A stretch of 64,000 nt of DNA from Aliiglaciecola sp. CAU 1673 (GCF_029223185.1 NZ_JARHUG010000001.1:1-64000), one strand, 5' to 3'; counted from the stretch's first letter, positions 37,086 to 47,036 are shown. Numbers and translations: made by a program. The notes: generated from the letters alone by a model not told the origin.

Positions 37086-37289
37086 ATGTCGGCATTGTCT
37101 TTTATGTTTTCTGCAATAGTGACTTTATCTGTGTTTTGGTTTCTGCTGGTGATGGGGATGGAGAGTTGGGTGTATGTGGTTGTGCTACCACCGTTATTCT
37201 TCACGCTATTTATCGCACGTATGGCAAGACTGCCTCGAAAGTCCCGCATTTATGACAAGCAGTTTTTGAAAACTTTCCGTCGTTTTTAA
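37086..37289 (+). CDS. Small two-helix membrane protein
   Basis: A 67-residue protein starting at ATG 37086, with GGAG 7 nt upstream (a longer reading from 37026 has no site). It has two hydrophobic helices (residues about 4-24 and 27-45) and a basic C-terminal tail (RMARLPRKSRIYDKQFLKTFRRF). It follows the RND pump by about 130 bp and converges on the GGDEF/EAL gene. No family recognised. Confidence 0.6.
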   Translation: MSALSFMFSAIVTLSVFWFLLVMGMESWVYVVVLPPLFFTLFIARMARLPRKSRIYDKQFLKTFRRF

Positions 37290-37343
37290 GTGGGGCTAGA
37301 TTGCGGCACGGCCCTCTTTTCGATGAAAGCCAAGCTGTGATTG

Positions 37344-39641
37344 TTAATGATTATTTAGGTGCAGATTCATTGTCACAGGCCTCGACAGCAGTTCCAAAAA
37401 CTTTTCTTCAGGCAAAGGTTTGCTAAACCAATACCCTTGAATGGCATCGCATTGATAGTGACGCAGGAGCTTGAGTTGGTCCGCCCTTTCCACGCCTTCG
37501 GCGACGGTTTTCAAGCCCAGGTTTCTGCTTAACTGACACAGGCTGAGCACGATGGCCTGGTCAGATTTATCCTGATGCATATTGCGCACAAAAGACTGAT
37601 CTATTTTCAGTTTATCCACCGGGAAGCCCTTGAGATAAGCAAGGGACGAATAACCCGTGCCAAAGTCATCAATAGACAGAGTGACCCCAATGTCCCTAAG
37701 CTCATTCAGCACCTTGGTGCCAAAGGTGCGGTTATCCATGATCATGCTTTCGGTGATTTCCAGCTCCAGCAACCTCGCCGGCAAACCAATTTTGTGCAGC
37801 AGATCCTGCACCTTCTTGGCAAAGTCCGGTTGGGCAAATTGTCTGGCTGATATATTGACGGCGATGGATTGCTCCAATCCTTGTGCTTGCCAGGACAAAG
37901 CCTTGCGACAGGCCATCTCCAGGATCCAGTCGCCGAGGGGCAGTATCAAACCACTTTTTTCGGCTAAAGGAATAAATTCGCCGGGTGAAATGGCACTGCC
38001 GTCTTCCTGAAACCAACGGATCAGTGATTCACAGCCATCCACCTGCTGAGTTTCCAGGTCAAGCTTGGGCTGAAAATGCAGCGTCAGCTTTTCATTCTCC
38101 ATTGCCCGCTCCAGTTGACGGGTCACCGATAGACGTCTGGCGTGGCGACTGCCGCTGTCATGATCAAAGAAGCGGGTCACGTATTCCTGTTTACGCCCTT
38201 CATCAATGGCAATCTTGGCATGCAGCAAAAGCTCTTCTGGCAGCTGGCTGCAGCGCGGATATTCGGTGACGCCCTGGGTGATGCCGATACGCATTTGTCC
38301 CAGGGGAGTGTCAATGGGATGGGCAAAGCGGTAATTCAGCCGGTCTGACAGTTGTCGCAAAGCAAGAGATTCATTATCCAGGTCGGTAATGATCGTGAAA
38401 TTGGCATCGCCGATGTGATAGAGCTGCGTTTCCATGCCCAGATCCAGCGTTTCTTTCGCTTGTTCAAAGGCTATGGCCAGCTCTTCTGCAAAAGCGCGCA
38501 TGCACTGACTGGCGCCATTGAGACCGAAATTACCTACCAGTTGGCTGTAATGGGTGACGTCCAACAACACCAGGCTGAATATGTTTCCGGAATCAATCCG
38601 CTTGCCTAAGTCTTTGTTCATTTTGGCCCGGTTGGGCAGACCGCTCAGGTCTTTGTGATAGGCCTTGTGTTCCAGTTTTTGATTGGCAATGACCTGTTCG
38701 GTCACATCCTGAATATGGATATCATAGGCATCCAATTCTTTTACCCAATGCACCTCGTAACTCAGATAAGTATCCCCTATTTGGTGTTCAAACTTACCGA
38801 CTTTGCTATCCGCCTTTTTTGTTAAGGCCAACTGCACCAACAAATCATCCGCCAGAAGAGCCTGGGGATTGGTATCGGTAAAGCCTAAATTTTTCATCAG
38901 CCTTTCTGAGGCTGGATTGTGATAAACCACCTGGCCTTGGGCACTCAGGCTGAGGATTGGATTGGGATTGCGCTTAGTAAAAATGGCAAGCCGCTCATTT
39001 TCGGCGCTTAAACCAACATAACGTCTGGTATAACGGCCAAGCAGAACCGTGAATAACAATAAGGCAGTGGCGAACCCGGTTACCGTCCAAACGGTTTGAT
39101 CAAGTTGCTGCATGGTATCCACATAGCTCGCTTCTGCTCTTGCTTTTACCAGCTGTTTCAGTGCTTGCAACTGCGGCTGCATATTGCGTCTGGAAGCACT
39201 GATGTCTTCCAGCTTTTCTCTTGCCAGATCCCAGTCAATACGACTACTTGATAGGTTTGTATGTAACTGCTCGGCAAGCTTTTTAATTTTCTGCAGTTCC
39301 AGCAGCAGAGGGTGATTGTCGGCCGACAGACCTATGGCAATTAAAAGCCTTTCCACATTGACGATCAGGTCATCAAAGAGACCTTGGTGGGTGTCAAGAT
39401 AATGAGCAGGGTCAGTGGTGGCATAGTATTCATACAGCACTCTTTCCTGTTCGCTGACTCGCATGGCAACCTCACCGAGGCCAATCAGGTTCGGCAGGCG
39501 CTTTTCTATCAAGACATTAGTGGCGTCCTTCACCGAGATGGCGGTCGAGTAAACCATTCCAGCCAATACCAAGCCGACGCCAATTACCAGGATATATAAC
39601 GTCAGTGCCCGGTGTAACATCCGTTTTTTGGCTAGGGACAT
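37344..39641 (-). CDS. Membrane PAS-GGDEF-EAL protein, probable c-di-GMP phosphodiesterase
   Basis: A 765-residue signalling protein. Two transmembrane helices (about 11-34 and 180-205) flank a helical periplasmic sensor. Then a PAS domain (RNPNPILSLSAQGQVVYHNPASERLM), a GGDEF domain and an EAL domain. The GGDEF active-site motif is degenerate (IGDANF), so cyclase activity is unlikely. The EAL motif reads E-S-L in CESLIRWFQ; other catalytic residues are present: NISARQF, ELEITESM, DDFGTGYSSLAYLKGFPVDKLKID and TVAEGVE. It should hydrolyse c-di-GMP and promote motility over biofilm, assuming the E-S-L variant is active. Confidence 0.9.
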   Translation of the reverse strand: MSLAKKRMLHRALTLYILVIGVGLVLAGMVYSTAISVKDATNVLIEKRLPNLIGLGEVAMRVSEQERVLYEYYATTDPAHYLDTHQGLFDDLIVNVERLLIAIGLSADNHPLLLELQKIKKLAEQLHTNLSSSRIDWDLAREKLEDISASRRNMQPQLQALKQLVKARAEASYVDTMQQLDQTVWTVTGFATALLLFTVLLGRYTRRYVGLSAENERLAIFTKRNPNPILSLSAQGQVVYHNPASERLMKNLGFTDTNPQALLADDLLVQLALTKKADSKVGKFEHQIGDTYLSYEVHWVKELDAYDIHIQDVTEQVIANQKLEHKAYHKDLSGLPNRAKMNKDLGKRIDSGNIFSLVLLDVTHYSQLVGNFGLNGASQCMRAFAEELAIAFEQAKETLDLGMETQLYHIGDANFTIITDLDNESLALRQLSDRLNYRFAHPIDTPLGQMRIGITQGVTEYPRCSQLPEELLLHAKIAIDEGRKQEYVTRFFDHDSGSRHARRLSVTRQLERAMENEKLTLHFQPKLDLETQQVDGCESLIRWFQEDGSAISPGEFIPLAEKSGLILPLGDWILEMACRKALSWQAQGLEQSIAVNISARQFAQPDFAKKVQDLLHKIGLPARLLELEITESMIMDNRTFGTKVLNELRDIGVTLSIDDFGTGYSSLAYLKGFPVDKLKIDQSFVRNMHQDKSDQAIVLSLCQLSRNLGLKTVAEGVERADQLKLLRHYQCDAIQGYWFSKPLPEEKFLELLSRPVTMNLHLNNH

Positions 39642-39882
39642 GTCAAATACTCTCCTTTATTAACACCATGTGACCCTGAAAAGTGCAACGGCATTTCAGT
39701 GACGACTGCTGTCTTAAGGCTGATCGTCTGGTTGTGGAAAAGTGACCGATGCCGGGGACTTTGTCTTATGCAAATATATTTTGCAAGCTTTGCTAAGGCC
39801 TGAAGCTGTTGTCCAGCTGCTATTGGACTTAGGCTTGGGTTATGATGCTTTTAACTAACTATAGGCAAAGAATCAGGCATAA
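39642..39882. other. Divergent intergenic region between the EAL gene and selD
   Basis: About 240 bp carrying both promoters. A TATGAT at 39841-39846 could be a -10 for selD, but I see no matched -35. No small gene or RNA fold is evident. Confidence 0.4.
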
Positions 39883-40935
39883 ATGAACACAGAGCCGGAA
39901 AATGCAAAGATAAGACTGACCCAATACAGCCATGGTGCAGGCTGTGGTTGCAAAATTGCCCCTAAGGTACTGGATCAGATTGTTCAGTCAAACCTCAGTG
40001 TACCCATGGACAGTAAACTGTTGGTGGGAAACAGCAGCAAGGATGATGCCGCTGCCTATGACTTGGGTAACGGCATGGCGGTGCTGAGTACCACTGACTT
40101 TTTTATGCCCATTGCCGATGACCCCTTTGATTTTGGCCGTATTGCCGCCACCAATGCCATCAGTGATATTTTTGCCATGGGCGGCAAGCCTATGATGGCC
40201 ATCGCCATTTTGGGCTGGCCGCTGAATAAGCTGGGACCAGAGGTAGCCCGGCAAGTGGTGGAAGGTGGTCGTCAGGCCTGTCTGGACGCCGGTATTATGC
40301 TGGCAGGCGGTCACAGCATTGACTCGCCCGAGCCCATTTTCGGTCTTGCGGTCACAGGACAAGTGCCTATTTCACAGCTTAAGCAAAACAATACGGCCCA
40401 AGCCGGTTGCCGCTTATATCTGACTAAACCTTTAGGTGTAGGCGTACTAACAACGGCACAAAAACAGGGCAAGCTTAAGGATGAACACAGCCGGTTGGCC
40501 ATTGAGGTGATGTGCCAGATGAACAGTATCGGCTCTACGTTAGCGGCCTATCCCTGGCTGACGGCAATGACCGATGTCACCGGTTTTGGCTTACTTGGTC
40601 ATCTGCTGGAGCTTTGTGAAGGCAGCGGCTTGCGCGCGCAGTTATGGTTTGAACAAGTGCCCAAGTTGGCCCCGGTAATGGAGTATATCCAAGCAGGTGC
40701 AGTTCCCGGCGGCAGTCAGCGCAATTTTGACAGTTATGGTCACAAGATCAGCGCCTTGGCGCCAGAAGTACAGGCACTGTTATGCGATCCGCAAACCAGC
40801 GGTGGTTTGTTACTGGCGGTTAGCAAAGATGCCGAGTCTGAAGTACAGAGCATTCTCCAAAGCGAAGGATTATATGCCAAGGCGATTGGCGAGCTGCTCC
40901 CCGCTGGCGAAGGCCCCTTGGTTGAGGTGATCTGA
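39883..40935 (+). CDS. selD: Selenide, water dikinase
   Basis: A 350-residue enzyme that makes selenophosphate from selenide and ATP, the selenium donor for selenocysteine and for tRNA selenouridine. The catalytic segment [10 protein letters not shown] has Cys21 and Lys24, equivalent to Cys17/Lys20 in E. coli; it is Cys, not selenocysteine. It also has the glycine-rich nucleotide region and the C-terminal [10 protein letters not shown] signature of AIR-synthase-like proteins. Its stop codon overlaps the mnmH start (TGATG). Confidence 0.97.
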   Translation: MNTEPENAKIRLTQYSHGAGCGCKIAPKVLDQIVQSNLSVPMDSKLLVGNSSKDDAAAYDLGNGMAVLSTTDFFMPIADDPFDFGRIAATNAISDIFAMGGKPMMAIAILGWPLNKLGPEVARQVVEGGRQACLDAGIMLAGGHSIDSPEPIFGLAVTGQVPISQLKQNNTAQAGCRLYLTKPLGVGVLTTAQKQGKLKDEHSRLAIEVMCQMNSIGSTLAAYPWLTAMTDVTGFGLLGHLLELCEGSGLRAQLWFEQVPKLAPVMEYIQAGAVPGGSQRNFDSYGHKISALAPEVQALLCDPQTSGGLLLAVSKDAESEVQSILQSEGLYAKAIGELLPAGEGPLVEVI

Positions 40936-42035
40936 TGGCCAAAGGCTGTAAAGCAGATTCTGCCGACTATCGCGCCTTATTTTTAGCCGACACGCCCTTT
41001 ATCGATTTACGTGCACCGGCCGAATTTGCCAAAGGTACTTTTCCCACTGCTATGAGCCTGCCGCTGATGACCGACAAAGAGCGAGCGGCGGTGGGCACTT
41101 GTTATAAACAGCAGGGTCAGCAAGCGGCCATCAATCTGGGGCACAAATTAGTTCAGGGGGACATCAAAGAAGCCCGGGTTAGGGCTTGGTGTGATTTTGC
41201 CAAAGCCAATCCTGATGGCTTCCTCTATTGCTGGCGTGGCGGCTTACGCTCGCAGATCAGCCAACAATGGATGGCCGAAGCGGGCGTCCTTTTTCCCAGA
41301 GTAGTGGGCGGCTATAAGGCGCTACGGCGCTTTTTAATTGATAGCCTGGAAGCCCTTGTTGCCAGCAAACAGATGTTGTTACTGGCGGGAAAGACCGGCT
41401 GTGGTAAAACCTTGCTGCTGGAGCAGCTTCCCTGGTCTTTGGATTTGGAAGCCCTGGCTAATCATAACGGCTCCAGCTTTGGGCTTCGCCTGGGCGGGCA
41501 GCCTACGCAAATTTCCTTTGAAAATGCTCTCTCCATCGCCCTGCTTAAACTGGATAGCCAAGGCTTCGAATCTGTATTGCTGGAGGATGAAAGCGCCCAT
41601 ATCGGCTCGTTGATGCTACCGAATAGCCTGCAGCAAAGAATGCGGCAAAGTCCGGTGATATTGCTGGAAACGCCACTCAACGAGCGGGTGGAGATTATCT
41701 TTGATGAGTATATCCGCCATCGCCTGGCCCAGCACCTTGGTGGGGAAGGGGGCTATGAAGCCTTCTGCCTGTATTTACGTAATGCCTTTAAGCGGATCCA
41801 CAAGCGCCTGGGTGCGGATGCCTACCAACACATTTCATCGCTGCTTGAGCAAGCATTGGCCGCACAGCCTGACAGCGTATTGGCCGGCGAATTGCACCGC
41901 GCCTGGATTACCGAGCTGCTGGTAAGGTATTACGACCCTATGTATGAGTATCAGCTGAAAAAACGCCCCAGAGCCTGTCTTTTTCAAGGCGATAAAGCTC
42001 AGGTACTGGAGTTTCTGGCAAACTTTACGGGCTAG
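40935..42035 (+). CDS. mnmH: tRNA 2-selenouridine synthase
   Basis: A 366-residue enzyme (SelU/YbbB) that replaces the sulphur of 2-thiouridine at the wobble position of certain tRNAs with selenium. The N-terminal rhodanese domain has catalytic Cys99 (YCWRGGLRSQ), and the P-loop GKTGCGKT is at 152-159. Typical length and domain order. Coupled to selD, which provides its substrate. The 3' end overlaps the convergent binding-protein gene by 11 bp. Confidence 0.97.
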   Translation: MAKGCKADSADYRALFLADTPFIDLRAPAEFAKGTFPTAMSLPLMTDKERAAVGTCYKQQGQQAAINLGHKLVQGDIKEARVRAWCDFAKANPDGFLYCWRGGLRSQISQQWMAEAGVLFPRVVGGYKALRRFLIDSLEALVASKQMLLLAGKTGCGKTLLLEQLPWSLDLEALANHNGSSFGLRLGGQPTQISFENALSIALLKLDSQGFESVLLEDESAHIGSLMLPNSLQQRMRQSPVILLETPLNERVEIIFDEYIRHRLAQHLGGEGGYEAFCLYLRNAFKRIHKRLGADAYQHISSLLEQALAAQPDSVLAGELHRAWITELLVRYYDPMYEYQLKKRPRACLFQGDKAQVLEFLANFTG

Positions 42036-42942
42036 TGCTTAGTGCGGAGGTGAGTGGGGCCTTGCTGAACGACGTGCCATAGACTTCATCGTATATGTCA
42101 ATCACTGCCTGATGACTCGCCGGATGAAACCAGTTCAGATGGGCATCAAGATAGCTTTGTTGTTGGCTTAGCTTGGCAATTTCGCGGTCAAAGATCTCCA
42201 CCAGGGCTTTGCCCGCAGGTGTCTTCGAGCACAGGATATGACCTTCTACCTGCTTGGGTAGCTCTTGCAGGTGCAAAGGGATAATCAGTGAGTGCCCGCC
42301 CAGTTTTTCAGCAAAACTATGGAAAGCGTTGGGGTATTCGAGCACGGCCGCAAGGCGTCCTTCCAGCAACATGTCTACCAGTCCCACCGACATATCGGCG
42401 GCGGTGCGTACCCAAAGCTTTTCTTGCCACTTGGGATCGGCCAAGGCTTGGTCAATCTGACCGCCATAACTGCGTCCGCCGACGATGCCAAATTCCTTTT
42501 CGCCGGCGGCGTTGAGCACATCTTCCAGGGTTAGCTGGTTCTGTTTGTCGCGAATCTGCTGCCAAAGGGCTCTATCGGCACGTACATAGAGTTTGTGTCC
42601 CGGGTAGACAACTTGAGGCAGACGAGTCGCTTGGTAGAGTCTGCGCCTTTCTTCTGTCAGTAACTTACGGCCAGTACAGGCATTGGTTCTGCTGTCGAGA
42701 ATACTCATGGCCCGTTCATTGTTAGCCTGAATATGTTGTACCTCAAGCTGGGGCAAGGCTTGTTGTAAAAGTACTAAAGTCGCTCCGCTCACATCGGGTG
42801 CATGGATATTTTTGTGGGTATGACCCTCTACGTCGGGGCTAATCCAAATCATTTTGGTGGGAGTGGTGCTTTCTGCTTCAGGGCGGCTTTGCACCGAAAA
42901 GCAACACAAGAGAAAAATCAGGGCGGTTAAGTATCTGTCCAT
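42025..42942 (-). CDS. Periplasmic binding-like protein (TIGR02285 type)
   Basis: A 305-residue protein starting at ATG 42942, where a signal peptide begins (MDRYLTALIFLLCCFSVQS) and GGGAAG lies upstream; a longer reading from 43116 would bury it. The fold resembles periplasmic substrate-binding proteins (a C-terminal LDAHLNWFHPASHQAVIDIYDE segment and a SYGGQIDQAL helix), in the group annotated as a hypothetical family related to ABC-transporter binding proteins. Without a transporter nearby its ligand is unknown. The gene is divergent from polB. Confidence 0.8.
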   Translation of the reverse strand: MDRYLTALIFLLCCFSVQSRPEAESTTPTKMIWISPDVEGHTHKNIHAPDVSGATLVLLQQALPQLEVQHIQANNERAMSILDSRTNACTGRKLLTEERRRLYQATRLPQVVYPGHKLYVRADRALWQQIRDKQNQLTLEDVLNAAGEKEFGIVGGRSYGGQIDQALADPKWQEKLWVRTAADMSVGLVDMLLEGRLAAVLEYPNAFHSFAEKLGGHSLIIPLHLQELPKQVEGHILCSKTPAGKALVEIFDREIAKLSQQQSYLDAHLNWFHPASHQAVIDIYDEVYGTSFSKAPLTSALSTSP

Positions 42943-43054
42943 TTGTTTGTCTTCCCTATACCACGGCAACAACATCATCAAAAATAGCCCAGCGTTGCCA
43001 AAGTTCAGCCCGCCTTTGCTAGAATGCGCCGATAATTTTACTGTGGATGACGTG

Positions 43055-45400
43055 TTGAGTACAACCGGAGTTGGCTTCATTTTAACCAGGGCACAACTGG
43101 AGTCGGCAGCGGGCATCAGCCTGGAACTCTGGTTGGCAACGTCACAAGGCCCGTTGCGCCTGCTGACTGAGCCCCAGTCTCTGACCTTCTTTATTGAACA
43201 GCGCGAGCTTCAAAAATTGCCAAGCCTTCTATCCGGGCTCGACTACCGGATAAAACCGCTACCGCTTAAAACCTTCCAGCAAACGCCGGTAGCCGCCTTG
43301 TATTTTTCCAAATCTGCCCATGGGTTTATGGCCAGAGACAGGTTAAAGGATGTGGGCATGGTGCGTTATGAAGACGACATCCGTTTAGCCGACCGCTATC
43401 TGATGGAGCGCTTTGCCTATGGCAGTGTGGCTTATCAGGGGCATCAGATGGCCTATCCTACCTGGCAGCAGATAGATCAGGCCAAAGTGAAGCCAGCCGA
43501 ATACATTCCCACCCTCAGCCTTTTGTCACTGGACATTGAATGCAGTGGTCAGGGCGAGCTTTATTCTATTGGTCTGGCCACAGACAAGCTTCACAAAGTA
43601 CTGATGGTGGGGCCGGCACAAGGGCAAGAAAGCTGGATAAGTTGGGTGGCCGATGAGCGTGCTTTGCTCAAGGCGCTGGTAGAGGAAATCCAGACCATCG
43701 ATCCCGATCTAATTGTCGGTTGGAACCTGGTCAACTTCGATTTTCGCCTGTTGGTGCAGCGTGCCAATGCCTTGGGCATGCCGCTGCATTTTGGTCGCGC
43801 TAACGCGCCGGTACAATGGCGGGACGGTAATGACAGCAATCTTGGGTTTATCAGCATTCCCGGACGGGTCGCCATCGATGGTATCGATGCCCTTAAGACT
43901 GCCACTTACCAGTTTGATAGTTTCAGCCTGGAGCAGGTGGCGCAAAGTCTTTTGGGTAAAGGCAAAGCCATGGAAGAGGGCGCCGATCGTCTGGCCGTGA
44001 TCGAACATGATTTTATTCATAACAAGTTAAAACTGGCCCGCTACAACCTGCAGGATTGCTTGCTGGTGCTGGAGATTTTCGCCCACACCAAGCTGGTAGA
44101 CTTTTTAGTGCTACGCAGTCGCCTGACCGGTCTGGAACTGGATCGTATGGGTGGCTCGGTGGCGGCTTTTACCAATTTGTATCTGCCTAAGCTGCATCGC
44201 GCCGGTTATATCGCGCCTAATTTACCGGCTGATGGTGGCCTGGCCAGCCCCGGTGGCTATGTGATGGACTCCAGGCCGGGCCTTTATCGCAACCTATTGG
44301 TGCTGGATTTTAAAAGCCTGTATCCGTCGATTATTCTCACCTTTAAAATTGATCCGCTGGGGCTGGTGGAAGGTCTGTTGGATCCTGAGCAAGCCATTCC
44401 CGGTTTTCGTGGTGCGAAATTCTCCCGGGAACGGCACTTCTTACCCGATATTATTGCTTCTTTGTGGAAGCAACGGGATGAAGCCAAGCGCCTGAAAGAC
44501 AGCGCCCGCTCTCAGGCCATTAAGATCCTGATGAATTCCTTCTACGGGGTGCTCGGCTCTGGTGGTTGCCGTTTCTACGATACCCGTCTGGCCAGCTCCA
44601 TCACCTTGCGCGGTCATGAGATTATGCAAACCACCGCAGCCTGGATAAAAGAGCAGGGCTATGAGGTTATCTATGGTGATACCGACTCAACCTTTGTGTG
44701 GCTGGGGGATGATAAAGATGAGGTGCAGGCGCAACGCATCGGCAAGGATCTGGCGGCGCTGATCAATCGGCGCTGGCAACACAAGCTGGCTCAAGAGCTG
44801 CAACTAGACAGCCATCTGGAAATTGAATTTGAGACCCACTTTAAGCGCTTTTTAATGCCCACCATTCGTGGCTCGGAGCTTGGCAGCAAGAAGCGCTATG
44901 CCGGCCTTAAAAGTACACCACAAGGCGACAAGCTGGTGTTCAAGGGCCTGGAGTCGGTGCGCTCGGACTGGACCGAGCTGGCCCGGGAATTTCAGCAACA
45001 GTTATATGAAAAGGTATTTGCCGGGGAAGCAGTGGCGGATTACATCCGCAGCGTTATGGATAGCACCCGGCGCGGTGAATACGACCACAAGCTGGTCTAC
45101 CGTAAACGTTTGCGTCGGCCCCTTGGCCAGTATGTGAAAAATGTACCGCCCCATGTGCGCGCGGCCAGGTTGGCCGACGAACAGAATCAAGCGCTTGGCA
45201 AGCCCCTGCAGTATCAACAGCGAGGCTGGATCCGCTACCTGATGACGGTACAAGGGCCCGAGCCGGTGGAGTATCGGCACAGCCCCCTGGACTATGAGCA
45301 CTATATCGACAAACAGCTTCGGCCTGTGGCAGAAGGAATTCTGCCTTTTGTGGATTTGAGCTTTGATGCCTTAGCCAGTGAGCAGATGGGCTTGTTCTAG
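43055..45400 (+). CDS. polB: DNA polymerase II
   Basis: A 781-residue family-B DNA polymerase. I start it at the TTG at 43055: it puts G-V-G-F-I-L-T-R at the N terminus as in E. coli Pol II (A-G-F-I-L-T-R), has GGA 7 nt upstream and gives 781 residues against 783. The longer reading from 42854 crosses the divergent gene's promoter. The 3'-5' exonuclease is seen in LSLDIECSGQGELYSIG and the WNLVNFDFRLL segment; the polymerase motifs DFKSLYPSII and YGDTDSTFVW are intact. In E. coli it works in SOS-induced replication restart; a LexA box was not evident here. Its stop shares CTAG with pxpC's stop. Confidence 0.95.
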   Translation: MSTTGVGFILTRAQLESAAGISLELWLATSQGPLRLLTEPQSLTFFIEQRELQKLPSLLSGLDYRIKPLPLKTFQQTPVAALYFSKSAHGFMARDRLKDVGMVRYEDDIRLADRYLMERFAYGSVAYQGHQMAYPTWQQIDQAKVKPAEYIPTLSLLSLDIECSGQGELYSIGLATDKLHKVLMVGPAQGQESWISWVADERALLKALVEEIQTIDPDLIVGWNLVNFDFRLLVQRANALGMPLHFGRANAPVQWRDGNDSNLGFISIPGRVAIDGIDALKTATYQFDSFSLEQVAQSLLGKGKAMEEGADRLAVIEHDFIHNKLKLARYNLQDCLLVLEIFAHTKLVDFLVLRSRLTGLELDRMGGSVAAFTNLYLPKLHRAGYIAPNLPADGGLASPGGYVMDSRPGLYRNLLVLDFKSLYPSIILTFKIDPLGLVEGLLDPEQAIPGFRGAKFSRERHFLPDIIASLWKQRDEAKRLKDSARSQAIKILMNSFYGVLGSGGCRFYDTRLASSITLRGHEIMQTTAAWIKEQGYEVIYGDTDSTFVWLGDDKDEVQAQRIGKDLAALINRRWQHKLAQELQLDSHLEIEFETHFKRFLMPTIRGSELGSKKRYAGLKSTPQGDKLVFKGLESVRSDWTELAREFQQQLYEKVFAGEAVADYIRSVMDSTRRGEYDHKLVYRKRLRRPLGQYVKNVPPHVRAARLADEQNQALGKPLQYQQRGWIRYLMTVQGPEPVEYRHSPLDYEHYIDKQLRPVAEGILPFVDLSFDALASEQMGLF

Positions 45401-46353
45401 ATCTGGATTAAGGTCTGCTGTAACTGGGCATCTTGGCTGCGATTTTCCAGCAGTAGGGCCTTGGCCATGGCCTGAGGGATGGCTTCAAATTGTACCTCGG
45501 TACCGTGCAGGCACTGCGAAAGTCTTGCACAATCCAGGGACAGCACCGCCCCCAGCTTAGGATAGCCGCCGATGGTCTGCCGATCGTGTAACAGCACGAT
45601 GGGCTGACCATCGCCAGGCAGCTGCACTGCCCCTAAGCAGATCCCTTCCGACCACAGGCTTTTGAAGTCATGGGCAATGGCCTCTCCTTTCAATCTATAG
45701 CCCATACGGTCTGCCTGGCTGCTGATACGGTAGCTGTGGGTAAAGAAAGCCTGTTTCTGTTCCTGGTTAAAGTTCGCATATTGATAGCCTGGCACCAGGC
45801 GCAGCAGAAGTCCTTGTCCATAATGGGGATGATGAGCGGGTGGCAGCATCCAGCCGGCTCGTTGCTTGTCCTCACGGGCGGGCAGCATATCGCCTTTTTT
45901 AAGTTTATTGCCATGTAGTCCGCCAATCCCCTCACGTACTACCGTAGTGGCGCTGCCAAACTGCGGGGCAACGCAAAAACCGCCACTGACAGCCACATAA
46001 CTGCGCACTCCCTGCCTGGTCCGTCCCAGCTTGATGGTATCCCCTTCCTGAACTGAAAAACTTTGCCAAAGCGCTTGAGGCTGGCCATTTACTGACACCT
46101 CGACCACGGCCCCGGTTACGCAAAGCCGGGTCTGAATACGGGCCTGCAGGGTGAGCCCGCCAAGGCTGACCTCCAGCGCCTGGGCATGATCGTTATTTTC
46201 CAAAAGGCGGTTGGCCCAACGATAGGCAAAGGGATCCATGGGGCCACCCTGGGTCAGCCCCAGATGTGCAAAACCGAAGCGCCCCTTATCCACCACAATA
46301 GAAAACAGGCCGCCGTCCAACACTTCAAAGGCATCTGCGAGGATGTCGTTCAT
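45397..46353 (-). CDS. pxpC: 5-oxoprolinase subunit PxpC
   Basis: A 318-residue protein of the carboxyltransferase/allophanate-hydrolase subunit 2 family. Signature features: GRFGFAHLGLTQGGPMDPFAYRWANRLL near the N terminus and YRISSQADRMGYRLKGE and GAVQLPGDGQPIVLLHDRQTIGGYPKLG further on. With PxpB and PxpA it hydrolyses 5-oxoproline to glutamate using ATP. It is third in the pxpABC operon, and its start overlaps the pxpB stop by 4 bp. Convergent with polB. Confidence 0.94.
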   Translation of the reverse strand: MNDILADAFEVLDGGLFSIVVDKGRFGFAHLGLTQGGPMDPFAYRWANRLLENNDHAQALEVSLGGLTLQARIQTRLCVTGAVVEVSVNGQPQALWQSFSVQEGDTIKLGRTRQGVRSYVAVSGGFCVAPQFGSATTVVREGIGGLHGNKLKKGDMLPAREDKQRAGWMLPPAHHPHYGQGLLLRLVPGYQYANFNQEQKQAFFTHSYRISSQADRMGYRLKGEAIAHDFKSLWSEGICLGAVQLPGDGQPIVLLHDRQTIGGYPKLGAVLSLDCARLSQCLHGTEVQFEAIPQAMAKALLLENRSQDAQLQQTLIQI

Positions 46354-47036
46354 AGCTTGCCGCCTAAATCCAGGAAGCTTTGACGGTCAATGGCTTTGAA
46401 GCAGATACGATCGCCCACGCTAAAGGCCATGGGCGGGTCCTGGGCCGGGTCAAACAATGTTGAAGGGCAAAGCCCAATCAGATTCCAACCGCCGGGAGAG
46501 GCATCGGGATAAACCGCGGTTTGGCGATCGGCAATGGCCACCGCGCCTTTTGGCACCTTTTTCCTGGGAGTGGCCAGTCTTGGCATGGCGATACGTTTAT
46601 CCACCTCGCCAAGATAGGCAAAACCTGGAGCAAAACCTATGGCATAAACCCGGTATTCCACTTGTTGGTGCAGGGCAATCACCTCATCGATGGAGAGCTT
46701 GGCCTGCCGGGCCAGACTGCCTAAGTCAGCGCCGCTTTCCTCACTGTAATACACCGGCAATTCGATGAGCTTGCCTGCTGTCAGGTTTGCTTGCTCGGTT
46801 TGGGGCAGACACAGCATCAGAGCATCACGGATTTGCCGGGGCTCAATGTTAAGGGGGTCAAACAGAATCAAAAGACTGTGGTAGCTGGGCACCAACTCCA
46901 GCAGATCCTCACCAAGAGCGCGGTATAGCTTGGGTATCAATGCAGCCAGGCGTGCAGTAATGCTGTCGCTGGGATTATCTGCCAGATAAAGAATGAGCGC
47001 TCCTTCGCCGGCGCTTTGGAGCCTGGGATAACTCAT
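46350..47036 (-). CDS. pxpB: 5-oxoprolinase subunit PxpB
   Basis: A 228-residue protein of the allophanate hydrolase subunit 1 family (KipI-like). Motifs: YHSLLILFDP, VEYRVYAIGFAPGFAYLGEVD with the conserved G-F-x-P-G-F, RLATPRKKVPKGAVAIADRQTAVYP (in pieces) and SPGGWNLIGLCPSTLFDP. Works in the PxpABC complex. Four-base overlaps with both neighbours. Confidence 0.94.
   Translation of the reverse strand: MSYPRLQSAGEGALILYLADNPSDSITARLAALIPKLYRALGEDLLELVPSYHSLLILFDPLNIEPRQIRDALMLCLPQTEQANLTAGKLIELPVYYSEESGADLGSLARQAKLSIDEVIALHQQVEYRVYAIGFAPGFAYLGEVDKRIAMPRLATPRKKVPKGAVAIADRQTAVYPDASPGGWNLIGLCPSTLFDPAQDPPMAFSVGDRICFKAIDRQSFLDLGGKL

Noticed and set aside
39883-40935. Selenocysteine in SelD
   Set aside because: The catalytic position is encoded as Cys; no in-frame TGA is present.
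43000-43054. LexA box before polB
   Set aside because: An ACTGT half-site is visible but the matching ACAG at proper spacing is absent.
42854-43054. N-terminal extension of polB to 42854
   Set aside because: It runs through the divergent binding-protein gene's signal sequence and gives a length unlike the family.
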